Source of the DNA: Acanthaster planci
Taxonomy: Eukaryota > Echinodermata > Asteroidea > Valvatida > Acanthasteridae
Direction: 5' to 3'
Assembly: GCF_001949145.1 (NCBI RefSeq)
Contig: NW_019091411.1
Coordinates: forward strand, 814,335-878,334
Length of the DNA: 64,000 nt
Position 1 is the stretch's first letter, and each line of letters opens with the position of its first letter. This document shows, piece after piece, positions 36,673-48,938 of this stretch. A program made the position numbers and the translations under genes. The notes under the pieces were generated by a model that saw only the letters and a program-made list of their open reading frames with translations, searched no databases and had not been told where the DNA came from.

Positions 36673-39600
36673 ATGGCAGACAGTGATAATGACAGTTTCC
36701 ACAGCGCAGGTGAAGAAGACGCTCCTCCACTTCCGCGGAAGTCTGGAGGAGACTCATTAACACGGACACCACCATCAGCGGGTTCCTCACACGGTGCATC
36801 CACCAAGAAAGAGGCCAGAAACACTGGGAAGTCCAGTGCCAAAAAGGCAAAAGGCAAGAAGGGGAAAAAGAAAAATGCTGCTGTGCTGGATGAGAAAGGA
36901 GACAACTCTGAGGAATTGAAAGGAAACATACCACTGGAAGAACCTGTTGGAGGCCAGCAACAAACCAAGGTGCTGCCACACTCTGACGTGCAAGAAGTAG
37001 GTCAAAAGCCAACAGCTGCAGATTCCAAAGTGGCCTCTGGTGCTGAGAGTGAACTTGGACTGGATGAGCCCGAAAGAGAAACCTGGCTTGTAAAAGAGCC
37101 AGAACACAGGCCAGAGGGCAAAGATTTGAAGGAGCAAGATGAATTGTCTCCAATTAGGGAAGACAGTCAACTCAAGAATGAGCGTGCAGAAAACACTGGA
37201 GATGCTGAAGCAAAAACTAAATCTCAGGTCCCACAAGAAGGGGAGGAAATCACGCATCCCGAAGAAGACAGGGAGCAACTTTTAGGAACGGGCACTAAGA
37301 TGGAGCAGGATGCTATCAAAGATGAACCATCAAAAACCGGGAAACAGATAGGTGAAAGTGCATCATCAGCCTCGTCTAAGCCAGGAGATTGTGCCACAGA
37401 AGCTGAGGCATCAGTCACAGAGAAAAGTGCTGCTGGGGCCCTCGGCAGGTTGACAGGGGAGAAGCCAGCAGAGAAGAAATCCAGTGGAGGCAGCTGGGGT
37501 TGGGGAGGATGGGGTGCATCCCTGGTCTCCTCGGTGTCTGCCGTAGGTAGGTCATCATTCAGGTTGGCGTCCAGAACAGTAGTCATATAAATCATCATAT
37601 GCCCTACGTACGTTGAATTGTGCAATTGGGGATGAGGTTCTGCAGTGGTAATAAAAACCATCGAAAGATAACCACAAATAAACGAAGGTTGATCTTGTTG
37701 AGTGATATTGCTATACTCGTCATTTTTGCACACCATACAATCAATACGAAACATACTTCCAGCTCCTAATTTCAGTACTGTAAGGTCTTTTTTTAATGAA
37801 CCTTACATTTCTGGAAGTACATGTATCTAGCTCCTTTGCCTCATGTATACCAGATGCAAGTTTGTCAAATTTTAGGGTGTAAACCAACCTTGCGTTTACA
37901 CTCGTTCATTGCAAGATTAGAAGGAAGGATCAAGTCCAGGTCAGACCCTGATCAACCTTGTGTTCACGCTTACCGGCAATCCTCCTTGATTCTCCCTTGC
38001 AGGATCAAACCCCCTTGATTCCCCCTTGCAGGATCAAACCCCCTTGATTCCCCCTTGCAGGATCAAACCCCCTTGATTCCCCCTTGCAGGATCAAACCCC
38101 CTTGATTCCCCCTTGCAGGATCCCCCTGTAAGCGTGGTCTTTGTGCATCCACTGCTTCTTTTGGGCTGACCTGTGAGCAACTTTTGCTTGACCCAGTTAC
38201 AACTTTAATGTCCAGGGCAGATGAAATCTGACAGTTGACTTTCTTAAGATTTCTGGGGGGACCTCTGAGAACAAGAAATGTTTTAAAAATGGTTTTTCTT
38301 CAATTTATTGACAAACCACCCCAGAGCCTCCAGAATTCACCAAGAGGATTTGGGAGGTTTTTACATGTAGGACGATAGAGATGAGCCGAATTTACTTTGC
38401 ATCGGGCTTGATGCCCCTTGAAGTGTTCCCGGTTCCCTACGCAACAGTGGATTTTGCTGGCTTAGGAACGGTCCAAACCAAGACACTAGAGGGACTTGGA
38501 TTTGATATGTGACTTTACCCTCATTTACTTTGTAAATTGTAATCAGTATAATGCACACCTTAACATTTAATGACCATGAACAACCTGTGTACCAAATTAC
38601 AAGAGCGCTAACTCATTCCATGCAAGGAGAAGTTTAGACACCTCCTGGGTGCCGACATCTTCAACTTATGCACATATTTTTAGAACTTGATGAAATCAGA
38701 CTGAACGAATTTTGAATGATGTTGTCAAAATGCAATGTACAAGTACACCATTCCCCTGATTCCTGTCATTCGATGTGGTATCTTCAGCATTTATGCACAC
38801 ATTTCTCGCATTGAGCGAAACTATTTACTGATTGTGCGTTTAGGTTTTTGGTGTACCAGCTTCATTGATGCAACATTTTAGAATACAGATGCAGATGTAC
38901 AGAAAGCTTTCCACAAATTTTGTACAAAATTTTTCCATAGGTTTATGTACAAATATGGATGTGTCCAGCAGGCTTCACTTGGCACAGCAAGTTAGCACTC
39001 TAGTAATTAGATGTAGCTCTGTGGTTCAACCACAAGACACCCCTGACATTAAAATCTAAGCTAGTGTGGTGCATTTCCCAACAGGTCACGGCTTGAGCTC
39101 TGTCATCGAGAACGTCGAATCTTCCCTCGGGCTGCCCAAGCCGCAAGAGCTCACCGACCAAGAAAAGAGAGAGCAGCAGTTCATTGTGACTTCCGACGAA
39201 CAAGGAGACGGGAAAGAGGGCGAAAAAGAAGATGGAGACCAGCGCGAGGAGACGAGGGATCCAGGAAAAGGAGAAGAGATGGAAAGAGATGGGGACAGAC
39301 AACAGGAAGAGGAAGGAGAGAACAAAGACCTAGAGCAAGGTAATTTGTCTCAAGAAAACAGCCAATGCAGTTGGACTTTTCTTGCTTGTTATCATGTAAT
39401 GAAGTCATCCTAGTACAAACTTTTATCACAAGCATTTTTTGCAACGATCACAACTCAAGGCTGTCAAATGTTCTACCGATACTTTGCTTTCCACCTTCAC
39501 TTTTTGTTGTTAACAGTCCTGATATTTGCCAATATGACATGATTAATTTTTGTAATTACGGGTTTTGCCCTTACTTGAGGTATTTATATTCGTTAACACT

Positions 39601-42600
39601 GTATACTCAGTGCTTGATGTATGAACTTGATGCATGAAGATATGTCAGGTAAGGGCAAAACCTGAAGTTACAAAAATTAAAGAGCACCTCTAAGGAAAAC
39701 ATGTTTTCTCTGAAAGCGTCCAAATCCAACACAGTGTCATTTGTCTTCAATGGTCAACTATAACAAGTTAAAAAGGGCTTTTTTCTGTTTGACATTGCAT
39801 GTAGCCATTATTTGTAGCCATTGTTTGGCATGCACGGATTGAAGGATTTATCCACTAAGAACACAGGGCGAGAGTTCCCTCAGTTTCTCTGTTTTCTCAG
39901 AATGACGCAATCTACTTTTAGCATGTTCAGAATTCGCATCTTGGCATGAACAGAAAAAAAAGCCCTTTTTAGCTTGTTATAGTTGAGCTCTGAAGACAAG
40001 TAACACTGCGTTCGATTTGGATGCTTCCCTATTTATTTGAACAGATAAAATCAGAGAAAACAGGGTTTCCTTTGAGTTGTTCTTGAACATCTTTCTGACG
40101 CAAAGTACATCTTGAAACGTGACATGAGTTGACATGGCCTGTACTTAAGGCAGCATCTGACCAAGAACTTTAGAAAGGGTCATTTTGTTAATGAGTATGT
40201 AAATATTGGGTCTGCTTTTCTTGTAGACCCCAAGGATCAGTCGTCCATTCCCTCCAGCATGAAGGGATTTCTGTCTTTGGGAGCCTCTGCAATCACTAAC
40301 GTTGTGGGCAAGACAGTCACGGGCGGCCTGGATGCACTGGAGACGATTGGTCGCAAGACCATGGACGTCCTTCAGGAGGGAGATTACAGCGTGACAGACA
40401 GAGGGACAGAACAGAAAGGCAGCTTGGCTGAGGTAGGCTGGAACTGACAATTACTGCCTCTGCCTGCATTACTTTCATCCGTTTTTTATTTTGCTGTAGG
40501 GTTTTAACCCTAAAAGTGCCAAACTGTTTCAAACTATCTCACAGTCGTTTTAATTTTCATAACGTTGGTGTCAAAATGAGTATCAGACACATAAGACCCT
40601 ACTAGAAAAACTCGTGAAGACATGATGCTAGCAAAATTCTGGAATTATAAGTATCTTTATAATTGATATACCATATGTGGTACTTTGTGTTGGCCATATG
40701 AAAGATCTTTGAAGGTACTTCGGAAAGCAGAATAACTACATTGGAACCTTTTCAATAGGATACTTGGATAATCTGTAGGCTGATGTATCATAGTTTGTGA
40801 CATGGTTAAATCAAGGCTACTCAGTGCAGTGAAGAACGTGTGCCTCGATGCATCATCTATTCTGTGAATTTCATGTGTACATGCATCCATGAAAAGGATG
40901 CGGGAATGATTAAGGTTGTGTGTTATATTCATGAAGATGTACATTTTGTTCATAGAAAACTCAGTGTTTCAGAAAGCCTTTCACAGGTTTAAGTTTTGCT
41001 TTGATATTTAGGAAAACAGCATCTCTTTACATCAGATTGATTGTGTAAACTTGGTTTGCTTCAGATGTTAAGAGATGCCAAGGAGGAGGCGGAGACTGCT
41101 GCCAAAGAGGAGGAGGAAGAAAAGGAAAGGCAGAGGGCGCACTTTGGAATTCTGTTTGATCAGTACCAAGGTGAGACCGAACAAAGCTGTCATGCTACAC
41201 CCTTGTGTGAATATCTGATACAGAATGTTGGATATGTTTTCTTGTACAGTGAAATCTTGATAAGTCGAAGCCCATTAAGTCGAAACTCCGTTTACCTCGA
41301 CGTCTTTCTGTATTCCCGACAAAAGAATAGGCCTATATGTACAATAAACTATCCGTAACTCGAAACGTCAATACCACTAAAGCCGCCTGTCTCAAAGTTT
41401 TAAAAAACAACTGAAGAATGATGAATAAAAAGTGATAAAAGAACACTTGCCTTCATTATGAGTCATTACTGTCACGCGCACGACTTTTCTTTGATGAGCC
41501 AAGCATGTTCACTCGGGCTGCCATTGTCACGTCGACAAGCACTGGGTGGGCATCAACAGCAACCGTAAAATAAATCAGGCACAAATGATGCGCTTTGTAC
41601 ATGTATCACATGACCAGCACGGAAACCGTGACCGACTGGCCCGCGCACTGCGTTATGCCGTAACAGCCCGATCAAGCAAAGCAAATGAATGAATTCTCAA
41701 GACGTAGACACAGGTACCGGTACATAACTTCATTGGTTTATTGTTTATTAATGTACCACATAAAAACATGTTTAATGGTGATGTTTGAGGAAAACTTTCA
41801 CAGTAGGTATAGCCTAAAATCCATTTCGTGTTCGACTCAGCTTGCAGGCCAACTGCCCTAAGCCAGTAAGGTTGCATGCATGTGCACTGAAGCGAGTAAC
41901 TTTCGATAACTCGAACGTCGGATAACTCCAACTTTTCGTCCATTCCCCTGAGCTTCAACTTATCGAGATTTTACTGTATATGTATGTTTTCTTGTGTTGT
42001 ATTTTATAAGATTTTTATGTAGGATCCCTTAGCTATAACCACTTCATGCTGGGTGGAGTTAGCAGCATGCAGGACCTGCTGCCAGGCGATTTTTCATGAT
42101 TTTCCGGTTTCAAAATTCTTCAAAAATGCCTATTTTTCTTTACTGGACACATACACACAAACAAATGATTGCCTTGTTGCGAGTCTCATCCGACAGGCAA
42201 CCTCCACTGACATGAGTATTGCAGCCATGCCTGCAGCCTAGTAAAGAGCCCCATTGTGCTGTCTTGCGTAATTTCCTCCCTGTTCCCGAAATTGGCCTAA
42301 TGCGTTGCTGGACGGTGGTGTTGTCTTTACTAATGCAGCCAGATTCCATGAGCATGCAGCGGTATTGTATCGCTCATCGCTGGAGTGCTGGAGCGCTTTT
42401 GTCCCCGCTGATAATCTGCGGGTGCTGGCAGCAGCAAACAATGGTACTGTTTCAAAACAAACACAAATTACCTCCACTAATGCCAGCACTCTACGCTGAT
42501 GGCATATGAGCCTTGATTGGCAAGTCCCAGCAGCTCAGTCTTTTGTTACGAGTTTGGTCACCCTGCTCATGAATCAAGACCCAGTTCCAAAGTTCTGATT

Positions 42601-45600
42601 TCAGGCACCCGGCCATGAATATATGGCCAAGGTCTCCGGTACCAGGAGCCCCAGCAGCGAGTGGATAACGGAATAAACTTTATTTGCAAAGTTTTATGGC
42701 TCTTTTTGCATCATGGTGCCAGGGGCTTTTTTCATACATAGCAAACAAAACTTTTAAAAGTCTCAACGTTCAGATATTGCACACATGTTGTCACTGTTGC
42801 TAGTGAGTCTCCATCTTCATTGCACCTAACCTAATGCAGGTCTAGCTCACTTGGAAGCTCTGGAAATGATCAGCAACCAGAGCGAGAGCAAAGTTCAGGG
42901 GTCACTGAGCATGGTCAGCGGTGAGGACCTGCAGAGTCTGAAGACTGAACTAATTGAGATCAGGGACGCTTTTCAACTGGAGGATTTAGAGTCGGAGGAG
43001 CAACCTGGTAGGTTTGCACAATAAGAATACATTCTAAGTATAATTCAAGTGCTTAAGATCTAGTAACTTTCATCTTTTTAGACTTCAAAGCTACCCAGTG
43101 ATGCTGCTTCAACTTAAATGTACCTGTGTGTGGTTAAATCCAGCTGCTAAAACATGGAAATGCGTAAATTGTTTTCAAAGAGAACAGGAAAGTTCTTTTG
43201 GGGCTCAAGAAAAAACAAATTTTTTCAAAATTTGTGTTGGAAATGCTTAGTTTTGTTTGATATATCGGTGTACAAGCTACTGAGCCATGCAGTGGATGTG
43301 TATCCCAACTTCCTGAACTCTACGCTTAAACAACTCCAGCAGTACCCATGCCACTCCCAAAGCAGTGTTGTCTTCACAAGTCCCTCAACAAGTCCAATCA
43401 CAAGTCCAGTCACGAGTCCTTTCACAAGGTCAGTCTTAGGCATGAGGGTGAACAGTGACAAAAGAATGCTGTTTTCACAGCTCATTTGAAAAGCTTGTGA
43501 ATTGGCTTAAGACTGATTGACTTGTGATGGACTCAAACATGACTCTGTCCTACAGTTTCCTGATGACAAACAGAGCAGACCGTTTGGAAAATCAAACCTT
43601 TTCACATCACCAGCTCTTATCAGAGCCAGTAGATCTTTCTGCATTCCTTCCATGGTGTACCCACAAACGCTGCCTCCTTACATGCTACTCCGATCTGCAA
43701 AGCTTCAAACAGCACTCATGTAATATTCTTCATCACATTTTCCTGTTTCCATTAGCAAACCACCTGAATGTTGAGAGTTTCAATACTTTGTTTTTGTTTT
43801 CCAAACTTGTTATCTGTTACAGAAGGCAGTGAGCAGGATTTTGTGAATGCCATCACAGAGCATCTGTTTGGTGTAAGCTTAGCATCAACTCCTGATAAAC
43901 TGCAACGGGTAAGATTCATTGGACCTTCAAGAAAACAGTTGTGGTGCCGCATCTTTTTGAGATAGGGTTACACTTTATAACTTGACTGTCAGTTTAACAC
44001 AGAATCACAGTCATTTTCAGAAAAACTGGCAAACCAGTGTCTTTGTGATTCCTTCAGTTGGGTAATTTAAAACCCACTGGACGGCCATAATTTTGGGGAT
44101 GCGTCATGGGTTTGGGGGTTCAGATTCAATCAGCTGGTGACATGTTGTGATCTTGGGCAAGCAACTTCACCCCTTGTGCGACTCTCTCTACCCCTGAGTC
44201 TAGGAGGGTATCCTCAAGGGCAGTGATGGCTGTGTTTAACCCTCTGCTCTCTAGGGAGCTAAGGTTGTCTTAAGAATGTTCAGGTGTTATGAGCTGGATA
44301 AACAGACTTAATTAAAAAAAATCAGTGTCTTTGAATGGCAAATGACAGATACTGTGCACCTATATGCTGTGCTGTGGTTACTCTGCCTATTGCCATTTTT
44401 AATTTCTTAATTTCTTCTGTCAGGTTCAGAGGCGGGTCCACGAATGGCTAGCAGAATGCAAGTCACAACAAGAAGCCGGCCAGAAGCAGAATATCACAGT
44501 CAGTGGGGGACGTGGGGAGTGCCAGTTCAGGCTTAGAGATAATTTTGATTAAAATCTCATGGGAGAGTTAATGAGGAAGAATGTTACAAATTTGAATGGA
44601 TGAATTTGACATCTCCGGGCATTTTGGCCATTTTGACTGCATGGTCAGTTCTATTCATCTCAACGTTTTAAAGTGACCGAATTGGAAGTAACTGCTGTGT
44701 AAAACATAAGCAGCCATCATCAAAGGACAGTTGTCTAGAATCCAGTTGATCGCTGCTTTCAGTATTTGCAGTGGTAACTTCTGAAAGTGGAGGCAGATAC
44801 AAAAGTGGTGATCGACAGAGCAGTGTACCACCCATGTTAATGAAATCGTATCGTATGCTAGCAATTAATGCAGTTTCATGTTCCGAAAACCAGCATGAGT
44901 CCTTGTCACAGAGCTGTTACTAAGCATAGCAAGGAAAGTCGCTTTAGCAGCATGACTGTGGTATTCTCAAACGCATTGTAGAGTGTGAACTCATGGTCAC
45001 TGGCTCTGCCCTTGAAGTTAGGATTTTCTTTGCTGTGCTAACTGCCTACCATCATCAGCCATTAGGACAGCCATTGTCAAATGGCAACTTTATAGCTTCT
45101 TTCAGTGTTCATAGTGGTTATGCGAAAGTCAAATTGAATTTAATGTCAAAACTAAACTGGTCAAGATCTACAACTGAAAGAAAAGTTGTGGCTCTGAAAA
45201 ATACGCTCATGAGAAATTCTCTCAAACTAACCACAGGAACTGCACATCAAGGCTATCGAGACACTTGCCGAGTTTTCATCGAGAGTGATTGAGCAGTTCC
45301 ACAAGGCATGTGAGCTGATGCTCTTGCCACAAGACAAGGAACACAGCAAGAGTCCGGTAGAACGAGCCACCAGTCTCTCCAAGTAAGTACATCTGACCAT
45401 GGCCTTGTGAGTTTGCAATCTGTCTCTACTTCACGGTATCTTCATAAGTGAAATCTACCTGAGACTCCAGCTAAATGTAACAAAAATTTCCACCATACAA
45501 AGGGGCTGGTTGGCACAGTGCACTCTGTGACACATAAGCAAACAAAAAAAGTCAGTTTTTAATAAAAATCTCTCAACATGAGAGAGTTAATGAGCTTGAA

Positions 45601-47079
45601 AATCGCAAGGTGAAGAGCAAGTGTCAAGTTGCATACAAGTTTTGAAATAGCACTTCACTCTCAGATGACACGCCCAAATTTGTAGATAGTTAAGAATATA
45701 GGTAAATGAAACCCAATGGGGAGACGTGTTGATTCAATAATATACACAGCTTGATTCATCAACTTTTGACCACTATGAAGAGAGAATGTTAAAATTACCC
45801 AACAGATTCTTCTGCCAGTTTTTTAAGATGAAGAGAATCTTTGTCAAGTTGAACCACATTATACTTGATTGTGCCCTATAGTTCCATTCCACAGAGAGTC
45901 ACTTCTTTGAATATAACCACCTTTCTGATGACTTTGATGTCATTTCCTTCAAAAATGTTCTTCTCTTCATCTTTTTTTTCTCCCCAGATTGACGAGTGTC
46001 CTTGTCACTGAGGTCAGTAACCAGGCTTGTAAGTTTGCTGACTGCCTTAACCAAGAAGCGAGAGACCGTGAAGATGGAGAAGGGGCAGCTGATGTCAACC
46101 CACTCATAACCAACGTCTACTTAGAGGTCAGTGTGTGCATTCTAAATGTCATTTTTATTTCATTTTTTGTCTTGTTTTTGTTGCAGCCTACTGCTATTTT
46201 AAGCTCAAACTTGTATGTGTTGTGGCAAGAGAAATTGGATGCCAAAGATCTAAAGATTGAAATAAAATGATCTCTTCCACTCTTAATCCTTCTATCTCAT
46301 ACACTGAATGGCAACAGACACTTTTTTGGAAGTCACTGAATGCAGTTTATACTCTGACTTCAATTACAGAAAGTTGAACATACTTCAGTTTCTGCAAATT
46401 TTGTGCATTTAGCTCATAGGAATGAGATTGGCATCTGATTAAGAGATTACTTATGTGAATGTGAACAGTTCACTTCCCAAAACCATGCACTCTCATCCTG
46501 GTAGTAAACTGAGATTTCACCTCATTATTTTGAAACCTTTAGAGTGCTTTAGATCGAGAAAAACTGTAACTTGGGACAAAGCAACAAAATAGGAAAATAT
46601 TTGATTGTTGAGATTAAGTTCTTTCAATATTTGGTCTCATCTGAATATTATTCTCCAGTTCTAGGAACTGCCCAGTTGTCAGGCAGGCAACCTTTCCTCT
46701 CATCATCTGATGTCTTTTTTTTTTCAGTTCTCCCGTTTACATTATACCTTTCCTTTTTTTAAATTTGTAGTTGTAAGCCTTGGTTTCGCCACAGGCACTG
46801 AATTTTTGTCAATACATTTGACTGGTTTTTCCCTCCCTTCTTTTTTCAAAGTTCCCTTGTTACTCTCTGCATTTATACCCGCCTCTTGTGTCAGCAATTT
46901 CTTCAAAAGAGCTACAGCTTGTACGTATAGTTAAAAGATTCCTTGTGTTTTGCCTGATTAACTCCCACCAGGCCTCTAACAGCACATCCTACATCCAAGA
47001 TGCATTTCAGCTTGTGCTGCCCGTGCTACAGATGGTTGCCATAGAAAAGAAGAAAGATTCCAAATCTGAAACCACATGA
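36673..47079 (+). CDS. FAM114A2: FAM114A family protein (NOXP20-like)
   Basis: Ten coding exons: 36673-37546, 39085-39339, 40227-40432, 41065-41170, 42840-43007, 43823-43908, 44424-44498, 45237-45382, 45988-46126, 46972-47079, all in phase, giving 720 residues. The acceptor CCACAG at 36656 implies an upstream non-coding exon. Family landmarks: a Trp/Gly motif GGSWGWGGWGASLVSSVSAV near residue 280, HGLSSVIENVESSLGLPKP, GGLDALETIGRKTMDVLQEG, HFGILFDQYQGLAHLEALEM, DVNPLITNVYLE, and the C-terminal SYIQDAFQLVLPVLQM. Human FAM114A1 and FAM114A2 are 563 and 505 residues; the excess here is an N-terminal low-complexity stretch with a lysine block (KKAKGKKGKKKN, ~57-68) and an acidic Glu/Asp/Gln block in exon 2. 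Vertebrate members are cytoplasmic and have been linked to Rab2. The A2 symbol is a best guess; this may be the single pre-duplication member. Confidence 0.92.
37987..38128. repeat. 29-bp minisatellite in FAM114A intron 1
   Basis: Four full 29-base units start at 37987, 38016, 38045 and 38074, with a partial fifth from 38103. The core is TTGATTCCCCCTTGCAGGAT followed by CAAACCCCC. Units are almost identical. GGATCAA and TTGATYC in each unit allow short hairpins, and every unit carries a TTGCAG acceptor-like site. Confidence 0.92.
39543..39680. repeat. 36-bp inverted repeat
   Basis: Arms 39543-39578 and 39645-39680 are inverse copies around GGTTTTGCCCTTAC, with 2-3 mismatches and a 66-base loop. 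They lie in FAM114A intron 2 and abut the next foldback element exactly. Confidence 0.8.
39681..40076. mobile_element. foldback MITE in FAM114A intron 2
   Basis: Arms of roughly 110-125 bases. The left arm includes CAACTATAACAAGTTAAAAA and GGGCTTTTTTCTGTT; the right arm (to about 40076) includes the inverse, AGCCCTTTTTAGCTTGTTAT then AGTTGAG. The loop is about 160 bases and non-coding. Confidence 0.75.
41247..41976. mobile_element. pogo/Tigger-like MITE with TA target duplication
   Basis: A 730-base insert in FAM114A intron 4. The left end CAGTGAAATCTTGATAAGTC pairs with the inverse of the right end GACTTATCGAGATTTTACTG-type sequence (CTTATCGAGATTTTACTG, ending at 41976). The inverted ends extend over about 70 bases. 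TA sits on each side (41245-41246 and 41977-41978), as expected for Tc1/mariner. The CAGT..AA.CT.GATAAG terminus is typical of the pogo/Tigger branch. No transposase frame remains. Confidence 0.8.
43376..43435. repeat. 12-bp tandem repeat in FAM114A intron 5
   Basis: Five 12-base units of the form ACAAGTCCNNTC. Because the period is divisible by three, one frame reads a four-residue T-S-P-x repeat. No flanking splice sites make it a convincing exon. Confidence 0.75.
44130..44310. repeat. degraded SINE-like repeat
   Basis: It contains TTGGGCAAGCAACTTCACCC, a wording common in invertebrate dispersed repeats (a related piece, GAGCAAGCCACTTGACCC, is at 19982). It continues to GTTATGAGCTGGATAAACAG. 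Non-coding, in FAM114A intron 6. Family not identified. Confidence 0.4.
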
Positions 47080-48938
47080 AACTGATGTGACAAGCCATCC
47101 AACTCCAAACATTTCCATCAAGTAAGCTTTCCACCATTCTCATACTTGTTGGGTCAAATGAATGGGCTGCAAATGAAATGACCGTACTTTATAACCTTAC
47201 TCCTCACGCCGGCCACTTGTGACTCAGGAGGGCCTAATTTCTTTGAAAAGGTAATCAAGAGACGTGGCAAGAATTAATGAATGCAATAAAAACCAAACCA
47301 AGCAAAATGCACAAAGAAAAACAAGGGGAGAGGCTGTTATTCAGAGCAAAACCTCTGTCTTCTTGTCAGACATCTCTGCTAACTCGGCACTGGAAAAGAA
47401 CAATACAACTTCTTCAAAAATACCTTATTTGATAAGGGTCGTTCTTCAAATGTGGGATCCAGTGTTCTTGTGCCCCTGTCACATCTAACATATGATTTTG
47501 TTAGTTTAGAACATGTTCTTTACTTTCCAAGAGTGATTCAGTCATGCATTGCACCTGCCAAACAAAATTAGTTTGAAATGAATTTCAGACATGTCTCCAC
47601 ATGACATAACACAGGTCAGGTGTAACAGGAACACAAAGATGTCACATGTTGAACCCTGAATTTAATCAATGACCTCTATTCAAAGCATATTCACACTGAC
47701 TATTGAACAGCTGTGATACTGTAAATAATATTTATTTATTACTTCACATAAAATTTTAAGTAGCAGGGTGTTGACTTGAGATGAAAAATCTATATTTGCT
47801 CATGTAATAAGGTCAAGGTTGTGAACCTGTTGAAAATGAAAAAAAGTGTAGAGTACAAAGGACGATACATGTACAGCTTTTGTAACTTGGGTTACTGTTT
47901 AAATTTAAATTTGGCAAGATCTCTTCGAAGAGTTGCAACAATTCAAGTGTTTTCCTTTTCTGTGGATTTCATTTGGGACATTTGAATTTATGATTTTCTA
48001 CAGCATACTCTAACTCTTTGTCTCACTTCATTTCTTAAATTTATCAAGTTTTTATGAACTAAGTGATCAACTATGCTCGGCTTAATGTACCTCTACATGT
48101 CAGTTTGAAAGATCAAAGATCAAATGTTCTGGCTATTTTAGCTTTATTTTTCTTTTCAATTTTTAATTACAATTCATGCTATTTATCAACCTATTTTATG
48201 TTCTTCACCTCATTTACCAAAATGTGTAATCATTCATGAACAAAGTAATTGCCGATGTTTTCTATTTTGTATAAACTGTGACATTTCAGTTTTTAAACCT
48301 CATCCTCATTGTAAATTGAAACCAAAAGTTTAGAACTGATGATGCCCTTGAAAGTCATCTGTTTTTTTTTTCAAAATCAATCTTTTCTTCTTTTTGCTCT
48401 CAAGTGTCCTCAAATATTCTTACACAGTTAATTTATGGTTGACAAATTATGTACTTGGCTCACTTTGTGCGTAGTAATTCAGAAAAACACTTTGACTTCG
48501 TTCTAGCCTAAATCTTGTTCCATATGTATAGCTTTATCCCATATCATCATGTGGTTTTTATCTGGTACATCCTCAACAACCAAGACAAGGGCCAAACAGG
48601 GGCTGACACTCACTTTTTACAAGCAAAATTATCAAACTAACAAATCTGTTATGTTACCTGTTGTCATTTAACTACAGTTTATAATTGAAATTTGTGTCAT
48701 GTACAACTGAAATTTATGTCATGGACACGTACCTAATGTAGAATAAATAAAAACAAGAATTGTCATACTGTGATCAGAAAGGTGATTTTTTCATAGCTAC
48801 GTGAAGCCCAGCTGCAGAAGCTATCATGACATTAAGGCAATACTTTCAGTCATTTACATTGTGTCCTGATGAATAAAAAATTTCTCCAACAGAACTCACA
48901 TATGTTCAAAGAACCATTGAATCACTGATTTCAGTTTA
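47080..48938. other. convergent 3' region of FAM114A and the EGF-CUB gene
   Basis: AT-rich sequence without coding exons. Candidate polyadenylation hexamers on the + strand are AATAAA at 47285-47290 and 48742-48747. The second would make a long 3' UTR of about 1.7 kb that nearly meets the end of the gene on the other strand. Confidence 0.5.

Noticed and set aside
36630-37754. Several minus-strand frames of 110-176 codons
   Set aside because: These are antisense shadows of the low-complexity first coding exon of FAM114A.
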